Source: Clostridiales bacterium
GTDB taxonomy: Bacteria > Bacillota > Clostridia > Lachnospirales > Lachnospiraceae
Assembly (NCBI GenBank): GCA_012839295.1
Contig: DUNO01000038.1
Location: 1-64,000, forward strand
DNA length: 64,000 nucleotides
Direction of reading: 5' to 3'
Below, piece by piece: positions 1 to 8,727 of the stretch (position 1 is the first letter of the stretch; the number at the start of each line of letters is the position of its first letter). The position numbers were made by a program, and so were the translations under genes. The notes under the pieces are model-generated. The model was given only the letters and a program-made list of their open reading frames with translations. It was not told where the DNA came from and did no database searches.

Positions 1-6
1 CGGAGA

Positions 7-43
7 AAAGGTGGCAGTTTTTTTGCCATCCTTTTCTTTTTTT
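7..43 (+). terminator. Rho-independent terminator of an upstream gene
   Basis: An 11-bp stem with a one-base bulge (AAAAGG-TGGCA pairing with TGCCA-TCCTTTT) is followed by a T-rich tract, TTTTCTTTTTTT. It would end a forward transcript entering from the left edge. The gene it serves lies outside the window. Confidence 0.7.
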
Positions 44-50
44 GACGAAA

Positions 51-90
51 AGCAGGGCCTCATAACTCAAACGAGTTATGAAGCCCTGCT
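51..90 (-). terminator. Long hairpin downstream of the GH2 gene
   Basis: Two 18-base arms pair with a single mismatch around an AAAC loop (arm ends AGCAGGGC and GCCCTGCT). Read on the minus strand, the stem is followed by TTTTCGTC. It lies 54 bases past the stop of the leftward GH2 gene and probably terminates it, backed up by a second hairpin at 99-122. Confidence 0.65.
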
Positions 91-98
91 TCCTTTAA

Positions 99-122
99 GG
101 GCTATCTATTTCCCGATAGCCC
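99..122 (-). terminator. Short hairpin after the GH2 gene, with a sister copy at 48233
   Basis: GGGCTATC pairs with GATAGCCC (8 bp) around a loop containing TATTTCCC. It lies about 20 bases past the GH2 stop codon. The sequence ATCTATTTCCCGATA followed by RCCCCT recurs at 48233-48254, downstream of the leftward transporter gene at 48270, although the hairpin is broken there. The U-tract is poor, so it may protect the mRNA 3' end rather than terminate. Confidence 0.45.
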
Positions 123-143
123 CTTTATTCACGTAAATTCAAC

Positions 144-2489
144 TTACGAAAAGTTAATTTCTAACACACTGCTCAGATCCTTCCCATCTACATGAAGCCT
201 CAATGCTCCGGCTTCGCTTTTTCTCACGGCGGCAAGGGCTTTTCCCATATAAGTGGTATATGTTCCGCTCGTGAAACGTTCTTCGGTGCAAGGTTCTGCG
301 CTTCCGAATCCCAGTAGCTCACCTCCCTCAACCTGCGCAGTCAAGGTTTGATCGTAATTTGATTCCACGACTCCATTTTCGCCGATAAGGGATATGTTAA
401 TAAATACAATTTCACCGGCCTTGGGCTTTCGGGTTTCTGAAGCAAGAGAAATGCTTAAATTATCCATAGCAGAGGAAAGCATGGTTTGAGACAGGGAATT
501 GCCGTTCTTGTCAAATACCATAGCTCTTATTGTACCGGATTGATACAGGGTCTTAAATTTAGCCTTGTAGTTTCGCAACTTCTTTTTGCCAATAGTTTTT
601 CCGTTCACTTCAAGCTGAATACTGTCGCCTGAGGCATAGACCTCCACAGTCGTCGGATTCCCATCACAGCCTCTCCAGCTCCAGCTGGAAACCGCATTGG
701 TTCCGCGCCAATAGGCTTTGTTCAGTTTCTCACCAGGATGATCCGGCGGCGTTATGGCTATGTAGGGTTTCGTACGCGTTCCCCAGACGAATCCTGCGTA
801 AGCTGCCTCGGCACCTATATTGCCAAGGATGTCAATAGCGCCTGCTTCGGAAAGCTTCCAAGGATATTTCTTGTTGAATCCAGCGGCTTCGTTTCTGTAA
901 GACCAGGAACCGAGTCCCGCTTCGCCAAGGTAATCCCAGGCTGTCCAGAAGAAGTCGCCGCAGACATGGTCATACTGTTGGACTTTTGACCAGTTATCCG
1001 CGATTTGGTACGGCATAGTTTCACTGCCGTATAAAAGGCGGCCAGGATGATTCTTACCGTCCTTTTGGTATCGCCCCGAAGCATAGTTGTATCCTACGAC
1101 GTCAAGAAGCTCGGCGCAAGGGGAAATGATTTTATCAATCGCTTTGCTGCCTACCAGCTTCTGGACAAGAACTCCGGCGAGCATCATAATCATATTAAAA
1201 AGTGTACTGCCGGAAGCCTTTGCGTTTTCGCCCTCAATTGGATCCTTGTATAAACCCTTGCCTTTTGAAGCTCCGAATAGCATTCCTGGGTTCAGTCCCA
1301 TCGTAATAGGCCTAGTTTGATCGTGCAGCCGGAAGGTTTCTACGATTTCCTGTAAGACTGATAAGCCTTTTTCATTGAAGGGCTCCAAATTCTCATTGCC
1401 TACGGAATACATGATTACTGACGGATGGTTGTAGTCCCGGAAGACGACATACATGACATCATTTTTAAAGTTATTTATAAAATCCACCCCATAATCATAG
1501 CGGTTCTTGCGCTCATACCACATATCCCACATTTCATCAATGAGGTAAATTCCATATTTGTCGCAAGCCCTCATGAACGCTTCAGAGCAGGGGTTGTGCG
1601 CGCTACGGATTGCATTAAATCCCGCCTCTTTCATAATCAGAACCCGCCGTTCCTCGGCCTCTTCATATGCACAAGCGCCCAGGATTCCATTATCATGATG
1701 TACGCATCCGCCGCGCAGCTTGACGCTCTTGCCGTTGATGAACAAGCCCTTTGAACTGTATTCGATTTTACGGATGCCGAAAATTTCTGAAACTGAATCA
1801 ACAATATTACCTTCAGAAAGCAATGAAACTCGGCACTCATATAATTCCGGGCTTTCTTCAGACCAAAGAAAAGCATCCGGGATATCAAGTTCAGTTTCCC
1901 TGCCGGTTCCCCTTGCGGCAATGACGCCGTCCCGTAGGATTTCAACCTGCACATCCGCTTCCCCTGTGAATTCGGTTTCCACCTTAACCCTTGCAGGAGA
2001 ATAGGAAATTGTAGAGATTTTTACACCGTGGAAAGGGATATGTGTTTTCTCGGCGACATAGAGCCAGACAGGGCGGTAGATACCGCTTCCTGAATACCAT
2101 CTGCTGTTAGGCAGCATGGTATTATCTGCTTCGACAGTAATTGTATTGCTTTCCCCGTACTTTAAAAAGCCATCGCATTCGACAAAGAAATTGACATAGC
2201 CATATGCGTTGAACTTCACCTTTTGTCCGTTTATATAAACGGTAGCATTTCGGTAAACACCCTCGAACTCAAGGCATACATATTTGTCCCGCCACTCAGC
2301 AGGAACGTAGGTAGTTTTCTCATAGATATATTTGCCGCCATGGTAAAATGCCCCACCTGTACTTCCCGGGCTATCTGCATTGCGCTTTTCGTAAAGCATT
2401 GCATCATGGGGAAGGATGACAGATACAGGCGGCTCCGTGCTGCCTTCCTTCCGAAACGTCCATTTGTCATTAAAATACACTCTATTCAT
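144..2489 (-). CDS. GH2 family beta-galactosidase-like glycosidase
   Basis: This 781-residue protein has the usual GH2 layout: an N-terminal jelly-roll sugar-binding domain (about 1-150), an immunoglobulin-like domain (about 155-240), a TIM barrel (about 245-560) and C-terminal Ig-like domains, the first resembling DUF4982. The acid/base glutamate is E366 in SVGNENLEP and the likely nucleophile is E490 in YGSETMPYQ. Both are conserved, so the enzyme should be active. No signal peptide is visible, which suggests cytoplasmic hydrolysis of imported galactosides or related beta-glycosides. The start is supported by AGAGGTG just upstream. It is transcribed away from the GH43 gene at 2774 across a shared regulatory region. 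A 3'-terminal relic of a second GH2 gene survives at 47345-47398. Beta-galactosidase is the family's commonest activity, but beta-glucuronidase or other exo-activity cannot be excluded. Confidence 0.85.
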   Translation of the reverse strand: MNRVYFNDKWTFRKEGSTEPPVSVILPHDAMLYEKRNADSPGSTGGAFYHGGKYIYEKTTYVPAEWRDKYVCLEFEGVYRNATVYINGQKVKFNAYGYVNFFVECDGFLKYGESNTITVEADNTMLPNSRWYSGSGIYRPVWLYVAEKTHIPFHGVKISTISYSPARVKVETEFTGEADVQVEILRDGVIAARGTGRETELDIPDAFLWSEESPELYECRVSLLSEGNIVDSVSEIFGIRKIEYSSKGLFINGKSVKLRGGCVHHDNGILGACAYEEAEERRVLIMKEAGFNAIRSAHNPCSEAFMRACDKYGIYLIDEMWDMWYERKNRYDYGVDFINNFKNDVMYVVFRDYNHPSVIMYSVGNENLEPFNEKGLSVLQEIVETFRLHDQTRPITMGLNPGMLFGASKGKGLYKDPIEGENAKASGSTLFNMIMMLAGVLVQKLVGSKAIDKIISPCAELLDVVGYNYASGRYQKDGKNHPGRLLYGSETMPYQIADNWSKVQQYDHVCGDFFWTAWDYLGEAGLGSWSYRNEAAGFNKKYPWKLSEAGAIDILGNIGAEAAYAGFVWGTRTKPYIAITPPDHPGEKLNKAYWRGTNAVSSWSWRGCDGNPTTVEVYASGDSIQLEVNGKTIGKKKLRNYKAKFKTLYQSGTIRAMVFDKNGNSLSQTMLSSAMDNLSISLASETRKPKAGEIVFINISLIGENGVVESNYDQTLTAQVEGGELLGFGSAEPCTEERFTSGTYTTYMGKALAAVRKSEAGALRLHVDGKDLSSVLEINFS

Positions 2490-2773
2490 TTTGCACCTCT
2501 ATTCTGCCAAAACTGGCTCTGTAACCTTTCTCATTAAACTCTAGAAGCACTATAACAGATTCCCATATGAATACGTTATAATAAATTCTACAATAATCTC
2601 ATAAATTCGTTGTAGAATAAAAATTTTAAAAATTAAAGTTAAAATATGATAGAAATAATTAATATACGTTAATAGGATGGTTCGTTCATGTGTTAAACTA
2701 AAAGCGAATCAATACTTGAGTTGTAGAGTTTGAAGAACGGCAAAACAATAACGATAGAAAGGTGAGGAGAAAT
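2490..2773. promoter_or_regulatory. Divergent regulatory region between GH2 and GH43
   Basis: This 284-bp AT-rich spacer separates the leftward GH2 gene from the rightward GH43 run. It contains a perfect 9-bp inverted repeat, ATTCTACAA (2585-2593) and TTGTAGAAT (2610-2618). A possible half-site, TTGTAGAG, occurs again near 2719. An AraC- or LacI-type operator is plausible. No confident -35/-10 pair was assigned. Confidence 0.45.
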
Positions 2774-4282
2774 ATGGAACATCAGAATGACAAACAAATC
2801 TTTAACCCAATTTTCCCTATAAATGAGTATATTCCGGACGGAGAACCACATGTGTTCGGTGACCGGGTATATCTATTCGGATCACATGACAAAGAAGGCG
2901 GCGAAACATTTTGTATGCTGGACTATGTGGTATATTCAGCGCCTGTAGACAATCTGAAAGAGTGGAGATGCGAGGGTACCACATATAGCGTGAAGCAGGA
3001 TCCGGAACATTCCGACCGTAATAAATATATGTATGCTCCGGATGTTGTCAAAGGCACTGACGGTCGGTTTTACCTGTACTACGCTATGGCAGGCGGCCGG
3101 TTTACCGGTCCCATCCATGTTGCGGTCTGCGATACCCCAGCAGGTAAGTACGAATATTACGGTTGTGTCCGCAATCCGGACGGTACGCCCTATACCCGCC
3201 ATATCACCTTCGATCCGGCGGTACTTAATGATAACGGAGAAATCTGGCTGTATTACGGCTGGTCATTGGCGGTGGATGAGTCCATGCTGCCTGGCGGAAA
3301 TACTGCGGAAGTGGCCGAAGCCATGAAGGAAAAGCTGCTTCAGGTGCAGGTGCAGATGTTTGAAAAGACGATGGAGGAGATTATCGCCGAGCCAGAGGGT
3401 ATTATGGGCGCCAATGTGGTGAAGCTCTCAGATGATATGCTGACGGTGATTACCGAACCGAACCGCATCGTACCAGGTCAGTTTGACGCCTTTGGAACCG
3501 GTTTTGAAGGGCATGCCTTTTTTGAGGCCAGCTCCATACGCAGGATCGGAGATATCTATTACTTTATCTATTCATCCCAGTTAAACCACGAGCTTTGCTA
3601 TGCCGCCAGCAGGTATCCCGATAAAGACTTTGTGTATGGCGGCACTATTATTTCAAATGGAGACGTGGGTTACCAGGGGCGCAAAGCAGAGGATCGGCTG
3701 AACCAAACTGGTAACAATCACGGCAGCATTGAATGCATCAACGGAGAATGGTATGTATTCTATCATCGTCATACCCATAAATCGCTTTACAGCCGGCAGG
3801 CATGTGCGGAGCCAATTACCATCACGCATGACGGAAAAATCCCCCAGGTGGAAGTCACCACACAGGGACTAAATGATAAACCCCTTGCTGCAAATGGGTG
3901 CTATCCAGCAGTAATCGCCTGCAACCTGACAAAGCCCGGAATGCCCCACATGATAGATGGCATTTATAAGGAGCCTGTGCCCCATATTACCCACAGCGGG
4001 GAGGAGCGTTTCATATCGGAAATCAGTGATGGAACGCTGATTGGGTACAAATATTTTGCATTTAACGGCGCGACACAGTTACGGTTACATATGCGAGGAG
4101 ATGCGGAAGGTACGCTGCAGATTCTGGCTGATGAGGAGTTGTTGGCGGAAATGCCTGTGAGACCCTCAAATAGCTGGACGGTATTGGAAACGCCTGTGGA
4201 AGCCTATGGCATGAAGGCTTTGTATATCAAGTTTTCGGGCACAGGAAATCTGGACTTCATCAGTTTTGAATTCGTAAATTAG
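2774..4282 (+). CDS. GH43 family glycosidase (arabinofuranosidase/xylosidase type)
   Basis: This 502-residue GH43-type five-bladed beta-propeller is followed by a C-terminal jelly-roll resembling CBM6 (about 375-502). The expected acidic triad is visible: general base D22 in IPDGEPHVF, D147 in HITFDPAV and general acid E251 in GHAFFEASS. GH43 enzymes release arabinose or xylose from arabinoxylan, arabinan or related oligosaccharides; the exact linkage cannot be read here. There is no signal peptide. I chose ATG 2774 over GTG 2762 because AAGGTGAGGA lies just before it. It begins a forward run, with the GPH transporter starting 17 bases after its stop. A paralogue lies at 41190-42635 and a short relic of a third copy at about 40986-41015. 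Confidence 0.85.
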   Translation: MEHQNDKQIFNPIFPINEYIPDGEPHVFGDRVYLFGSHDKEGGETFCMLDYVVYSAPVDNLKEWRCEGTTYSVKQDPEHSDRNKYMYAPDVVKGTDGRFYLYYAMAGGRFTGPIHVAVCDTPAGKYEYYGCVRNPDGTPYTRHITFDPAVLNDNGEIWLYYGWSLAVDESMLPGGNTAEVAEAMKEKLLQVQVQMFEKTMEEIIAEPEGIMGANVVKLSDDMLTVITEPNRIVPGQFDAFGTGFEGHAFFEASSIRRIGDIYYFIYSSQLNHELCYAASRYPDKDFVYGGTIISNGDVGYQGRKAEDRLNQTGNNHGSIECINGEWYVFYHRHTHKSLYSRQACAEPITITHDGKIPQVEVTTQGLNDKPLAANGCYPAVIACNLTKPGMPHMIDGIYKEPVPHITHSGEERFISEISDGTLIGYKYFAFNGATQLRLHMRGDAEGTLQILADEELLAEMPVRPSNSWTVLETPVEAYGMKALYIKFSGTGNLDFISFEFVN

Positions 4283-4299
4283 AATAGGAGGATTTCACA

Positions 4300-5766
4300 A
4301 TGAAGGTGAAAAAGCAATACCCTTACGATTTTAAGACAATATTCGGAATCAGCATTCAAGGGCTGATAAGCGTAGCAGGGGCGGCACTTATGTCGTCTAT
4401 GTTTATGGTGTACCTGACAGACTATTCAGGGATAGGCGCATGGGGTGCGGTGCTTGCGACAACCGTGTTGTTTGTGGGACGTATTTTCGATGCGGTAAAC
4501 GACCCGATACAGGGGTGGATTATGGACAACTATAAGGGAGGCAAGTGGGGAAAATACAAGCCCTTCGTGTTTGCATCCGTTATCGGTTCCACAGTTGCAC
4601 TCATTTTTCTATATAACCTTCCCGACTCTTTTGCGAAAATTCCGCTGCTTGCGGGGATATGGGTGTTTTTCTTTTACTTCGCTTTTGATGTAGCCACGTC
4701 GTTCAATGCTTTTATCCCTTTTACGAGGTCGATTACTGATGACGATGTTCTGCGCTCCAAGTTCTTCACAGTGAGCCGTATTGTTGGAACCTGTGGAGCA
4801 ATTCCGCTTGGCATGATAACGACGATTGCTCTTGCGGTGGGGGATAAGCTTGGCGGTATCAAGAACGCCATCGGTATATTAACCGTTGCCATGCTGATAC
4901 CCGTAGGTGCGATTTCCCTGGTCGGCGTAGCCTGTGTGAAAGAAGGAAAGCACCGTGAGGAAGGTGAAAACCATGAACGTATAAAATTCCGTGACATAGG
5001 CCGGATGCTGACGCAAAACAAAGCAATGCTCACCCACGTTCTGGCCAGCCTGTTCTCAGGATTTATGTGGACACTGATGACTACAGTGGAAATCTATTAT
5101 TTAAAATGGGCGTATTGTGCGGATCTTACGACCGGCGCAGTAGACAATGGCAAACTGGCTATGCTGACCATAGTTTTAGGGATGGCTTCTATTGTGCCGA
5201 TACTGTTTGCTACACCGTTCTCACCGATTCTTATTAAGAAGCTTGGTTCCAATATTAAGGTGCAGATACTAAGTATAGGTTTATCCGCTATTCCTTGCGC
5301 ACTTATAACCGTTTTTCAGTATATGGGTATACTGCAAAAAAACCTGCCCTTATTCCTGGTGCTTGTTTTCGCAGGTGGAATGATTTCTGGGCTCGGATAT
5401 GTCCCTGCAACCGGTATTTGGGCTGAATGTATCGACTACAACCGCTACAAGACGGGCAAAGAAATGGGTGCTTTGGTACAGGCTGTTCGCGGGATACTGG
5501 AAAAAGGCCAATCAGCTTTGGCTGGTGGCATTGTAGGTTCACTGCTGATTGCCATTGGTTATAGTGTGGATGCGAAAACAGGCGATTATTTAGGCAATTT
5601 ATCAAAAATGCCAGGTATCCTCAATAATTTCGGTGTCATTATGGGGATCATTCCTGCGGTTCTTGCGGTTGTTGCCGTCATCGTCTATAAGAAGATGTGG
5701 CCCATAACACCGGAAATCAAGCAGGCAATGAAGGAGCAGTTTGAGAAAGACCAGGAGGAACGATAA
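4300..5766 (+). CDS. GPH-family sugar:cation symporter
   Basis: This 488-residue polytopic membrane protein (about 12 predicted helices) is of the glycoside-pentoside-hexuronide:cation symporter family (MelB/XynB type). The signature around the second helix is IFDAVNDPIQGWIMD, matching the family's cation/sugar site with the paired aspartates. It starts 17 bases after the GH43 stop with AGGAGG, and is followed 30 bases later by a GH26-like glycosidase, so it probably imports the oligosaccharide that these enzymes cut. Two further GPH carriers lie at 48270 and 58878. The substrate is not determinable from sequence alone. Confidence 0.85.
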   Translation: MKVKKQYPYDFKTIFGISIQGLISVAGAALMSSMFMVYLTDYSGIGAWGAVLATTVLFVGRIFDAVNDPIQGWIMDNYKGGKWGKYKPFVFASVIGSTVALIFLYNLPDSFAKIPLLAGIWVFFFYFAFDVATSFNAFIPFTRSITDDDVLRSKFFTVSRIVGTCGAIPLGMITTIALAVGDKLGGIKNAIGILTVAMLIPVGAISLVGVACVKEGKHREEGENHERIKFRDIGRMLTQNKAMLTHVLASLFSGFMWTLMTTVEIYYLKWAYCADLTTGAVDNGKLAMLTIVLGMASIVPILFATPFSPILIKKLGSNIKVQILSIGLSAIPCALITVFQYMGILQKNLPLFLVLVFAGGMISGLGYVPATGIWAECIDYNRYKTGKEMGALVQAVRGILEKGQSALAGGIVGSLLIAIGYSVDAKTGDYLGNLSKMPGILNNFGVIMGIIPAVLAVVAVIVYKKMWPITPEIKQAMKEQFEKDQEER

Positions 5767-5796
5767 GATCACGCAACAGCGAAAGGAGATATTTTA

Positions 5797-7326
5797 ATGA
5801 ATCTGTCAAAAGAAGTATTTGAAACCGCACCCACGTATAGAAGAAATCCTTGGAAGCCAAAAAAAGGCTTGATATTGTCCGGCAGCGGGCAAAATTCTAT
5901 TGAAAGCGTACTTGCCGCAAGTCTCGCTTTGGGAGATGAAAGGAAACCGGCATTAGTCGCTTTTTATGAGGGTGTCTCTGATGGAGAGTATATAAAAAAT
6001 TGGATGATACGTGAAGTCCCGGCTCTGTTTCCCGGTGCAGTCCTGCAAATCGGCTTTGGCCTTCCGAATCAAAGTGAAGAAAAGATGCAGGCGGTAGCCC
6101 GTGGCGAGTGGAACGATGTCCTGAAAGAAGCTGCTATATTCTACCGTGACCTCGGACTGACTATATTATTGCGCATAGGATTTGAGTTTGACAGTACGAT
6201 CTGGAACCATTATAAGCCGGAGACCTATATAGGGGCATATAGACAATTTGTGAATGTGATCGAGGCTGTAGGCGCTAAAAATGTGGCAACGGTCTGGGAT
6301 GCTTATTCTATAGGAACGGACATAACGCCTGATTTCTATCCGGGCGATGACTGTGTCGATTGGTTTGGCTTCAATTCCCTCGCACCTAATTTCTTCCGTG
6401 AAAACCACATGGCGCAGATGGCGCATGCCCATGACAAGCCCATAATGAGTGGTGAGGCGGCTTATGCGTTGGGAGTCGAGGATATGTCGTTCCACGATTG
6501 GATTCACGGGTATTTTGATTCATTTCGCCGCGACGGAGTGCAGGCGGCTCAGTATATCAATTGGGAGTGGGAGAAGAGCCGTAGAGCAAAGGGTTGGAAC
6601 CATTGGGTCAACAGCAGATTTACGGAAGACGCAGAGCGTACCAAGGATTATATAGAGGCGATGCACGGTGACGATATGGTATACCGGGATGCAAATTATT
6701 TACAGCCTGTCTGCGTTTACGTTGATCCGACGATGAACTGCTATGAGGGAAAGGCGCCTGATGCCTGGAGCAAGGATGCTGACAGATACTGTCTGGTTGA
6801 TGGCTTTGATTATCATCTGGAGGGGGTCATTCCTAAGTTTGAGGAGCCGATACGCGCGGGGTGGGAAATTCAGGATGTTGGCAAGCTGCATTTTGATACC
6901 CCAGGTGATTTTTATGGTGAGTGCATAATATGGCCCTCTGAAAACGAAGAGTCTTTCACATTCTATGTCAATGATGAGGAGATCTTTTGGAACAAGCGTC
7001 TTGGCTGGCTGCATATACCAGTGGAGGGAGCCGGACAGGTAGACTTAACATTGAAACGCGTTGATGGCAAACCTCTACATATAAAGGGTGTCGCCCTTGT
7101 TAAGAAAGATGGCTCTCTTGAGGATCCGAAGCCTATACGCATTGGCAAAGGGATTAAATGGGATGCTCTGCCTAATGCGTTGCATTACCGTGTCTATAGG
7201 GGGCATCAGCTTATTGGCGTAACCGCTGACACACAGTATCCTTTATCGGAGGAAACGGGTAGCTCCTATAGTGTAGACGCAGTCTATAGATATCATGGAG
7301 CATCGGGTAGGGGACTTGCGATCTAA
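5797..7326 (+). CDS. GH26-like clan GH-A glycoside hydrolase
   Basis: This 509-residue protein has an N-terminal TIM barrel resembling GH26 and related clan GH-A enzymes. E130 in LLRIGFEFD sits where GH26 enzymes carry the acid/base, and E220 in PIMSGEAAY sits at the nucleophile strand. Residues from about 310 onward look like a beta-sandwich or lectin-like extension followed by a short fibronectin-like stretch. The usual GH26 acid/base motif (RPxHEMxG) is replaced by RIGFEFD, so this is a divergent member or a neighbouring family; activity could be mannanase, xylanase or something else. No signal peptide is seen. The start has AAAGGAGAT upstream. It lies inside the GH43-transporter-esterase run and is followed 19 bases later by an esterase. 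Confidence 0.65.
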   Translation: MNLSKEVFETAPTYRRNPWKPKKGLILSGSGQNSIESVLAASLALGDERKPALVAFYEGVSDGEYIKNWMIREVPALFPGAVLQIGFGLPNQSEEKMQAVARGEWNDVLKEAAIFYRDLGLTILLRIGFEFDSTIWNHYKPETYIGAYRQFVNVIEAVGAKNVATVWDAYSIGTDITPDFYPGDDCVDWFGFNSLAPNFFRENHMAQMAHAHDKPIMSGEAAYALGVEDMSFHDWIHGYFDSFRRDGVQAAQYINWEWEKSRRAKGWNHWVNSRFTEDAERTKDYIEAMHGDDMVYRDANYLQPVCVYVDPTMNCYEGKAPDAWSKDADRYCLVDGFDYHLEGVIPKFEEPIRAGWEIQDVGKLHFDTPGDFYGECIIWPSENEESFTFYVNDEEIFWNKRLGWLHIPVEGAGQVDLTLKRVDGKPLHIKGVALVKKDGSLEDPKPIRIGKGIKWDALPNALHYRVYRGHQLIGVTADTQYPLSEETGSSYSVDAVYRYHGASGRGLAI

Positions 7327-7345
7327 TATAGAAAGGGATGGTCAT

Positions 7346-8332
7346 ATGAAAACACTTATCAAACATTTATCGAATGATGATGCGAAACTAACTTGTTATA
7401 TCCATGATTACAGCGAGGAAATGCCCACCATAAAGCGACGTCCGGCAGTGCTCATCTTTCCCGGAGGCGGCTATATGATGTGTTCGGACAGGGAGGCCGA
7501 TCCCGTTGCGCTTTCCTATCTTTCGCTTGGGTACAATGCCTTTGTCCTTCGCTATACCGTCGGAGCAAAGGCCTCCTGTCAAAAGGCCTTTGACGATGCG
7601 GACGAGGCGATGAAATATCTGCGTGGGAACGACTGGGAACTCCGCATTGACAAAGACAAAATAGCGGTCGTGGGTTTTTCCGCCGGCGGACACTTGGCAG
7701 CATGGGTGTCTGTTCTTGGGGAAGAAAAACCTAATGCAGCCATCTTAGGATATCCTTGCACCATCGCAGAGAGTGGGAAAATGCTGGGCAAGGAATTTCC
7801 AGAGCTTATTGCGAATGTGGATAGTGCCACACCTCCAACGTTTCTTTTTGCTGCATGTGATGACAAGGTCGTACCTATTGAGCATTCGATTAAATATATG
7901 GAGGCTCTTGATAAGGCAAAGGTGAGCTTTGAGGCACATATTTTTGCGGGTGGAGGACATGGGTTCTCTTTGGCCAAGCCCCTCACGGCAGCAGGATATT
8001 CTTCCTATGTTAACCGCGACACAGCCAGGTGGTTTGACCTTAGCGCCGCATGGTTAACGAATCAATTTGGTGATTTTGAGGTAAGTAATGAGGCGCCGCC
8101 TGTAAAGATACTAGACAGCAATACACCTCTTGGACAGGTGATGGACAACAGCGAAGTTTACGCAAAATTCTTAGAATTTTTCCCGGCTTTGGACATAATG
8201 GTGAAGCAGGCTGTAGAAAAGGGCCAGGGGGATTTGGTGATGAGCATGTCTCTGCGATCCGCAGCCTCGGTTCAGCCACAGATGTTTGCAAAGAGTCAAT
8301 TGGATGCACTTGATGAGGCACTGGCGAATTGA
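7346..8332 (+). CDS. Alpha/beta-hydrolase esterase with an extra ~70-residue C-terminal domain
   Basis: This 328-residue protein has an acetyl-esterase-like alpha/beta-hydrolase fold (about 1-235). The oxyanion loop is FPGGGYMM, the nucleophile is S112 in GFSAGGH, the acid is D172 or D173 in CDDKVVP, and the histidine is H205 in GGGHGF. It probably deacetylates imported oligosaccharides. I placed the start at ATG 7346 because GAAAGGGA precedes it and the preceding gene stops at 7326. The tail from about residue 253 (SNTPLGQVMDN ... SMSLRSAASV) is not part of the hydrolase fold. It resembles the two free-standing small proteins at 43643 and 45635, so it looks like a portable helical module. 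The exact ester substrate is unknown. Confidence 0.8.
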   Translation: MKTLIKHLSNDDAKLTCYIHDYSEEMPTIKRRPAVLIFPGGGYMMCSDREADPVALSYLSLGYNAFVLRYTVGAKASCQKAFDDADEAMKYLRGNDWELRIDKDKIAVVGFSAGGHLAAWVSVLGEEKPNAAILGYPCTIAESGKMLGKEFPELIANVDSATPPTFLFAACDDKVVPIEHSIKYMEALDKAKVSFEAHIFAGGGHGFSLAKPLTAAGYSSYVNRDTARWFDLSAAWLTNQFGDFEVSNEAPPVKILDSNTPLGQVMDNSEVYAKFLEFFPALDIMVKQAVEKGQGDLVMSMSLRSAASVQPQMFAKSQLDALDEALAN

Positions 8333-8389
8333 AGCGGCGAAATACAATATCTGTTGAAGCTCTTATAGTTCATCAAATTGGGGGTATTT

Positions 8390-8727
8390 ATGAACACATT
8401 TACGAAGAAAGAACTGCTTATTTCATATGGCGGAGCTAGCATTTTTGGAGAGCTGTATTTGCCGGAAGCTTTGCAGGCCGAAAAAAAGGCAGTTGGAGTT
8501 ATGATAAGCCTGTCCTGATATTGCACGGTGACAGTGATAAGCTTGTCCCGGTACAATATGGCGAGCTTGCGCATAATGCGTTCACGAATTCGGTATATAT
8601 TGTTGTTCCTGGTGGTGAGCATGGATTTGCGCCTAATGAGGAAACAGCAGCCGTTGTGGATAATTTCTATCAGAAAAGAGAGGTATACTATGTCTATGCA
8701 CTCCTTCATTCTCAAACGAATAATTAA
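8390..8727 (+). pseudogene. Internally deleted alpha/beta-hydrolase (esterase) pseudogene
   Basis: An ORF starts at ATG 8390 with an esterase-like N-terminus (KKELLISYGGASIFGELYLP) and stops at 8518 after 42 codons. In another frame, the C-terminal part of such an enzyme continues: YDKPVLILHGDSDKLVPVQY carries the acid-region motif and GGEHGFAPNEET carries the catalytic histidine. The nucleophile elbow and core (roughly 150 residues in intact relatives) are missing, so a deletion with a frame change near 8500-8515 is the simplest reading. The tail overlaps the start of the next esterase gene at 8690. It cannot make an active hydrolase. Confidence 0.8.

Noticed and set aside
8528-8689. Longer start for the esterase at 8690
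   Set aside because: The upstream stretch is the C-terminal part of the broken esterase read in another frame and has no ribosome site; ATG 8690 fits the family N-terminus.
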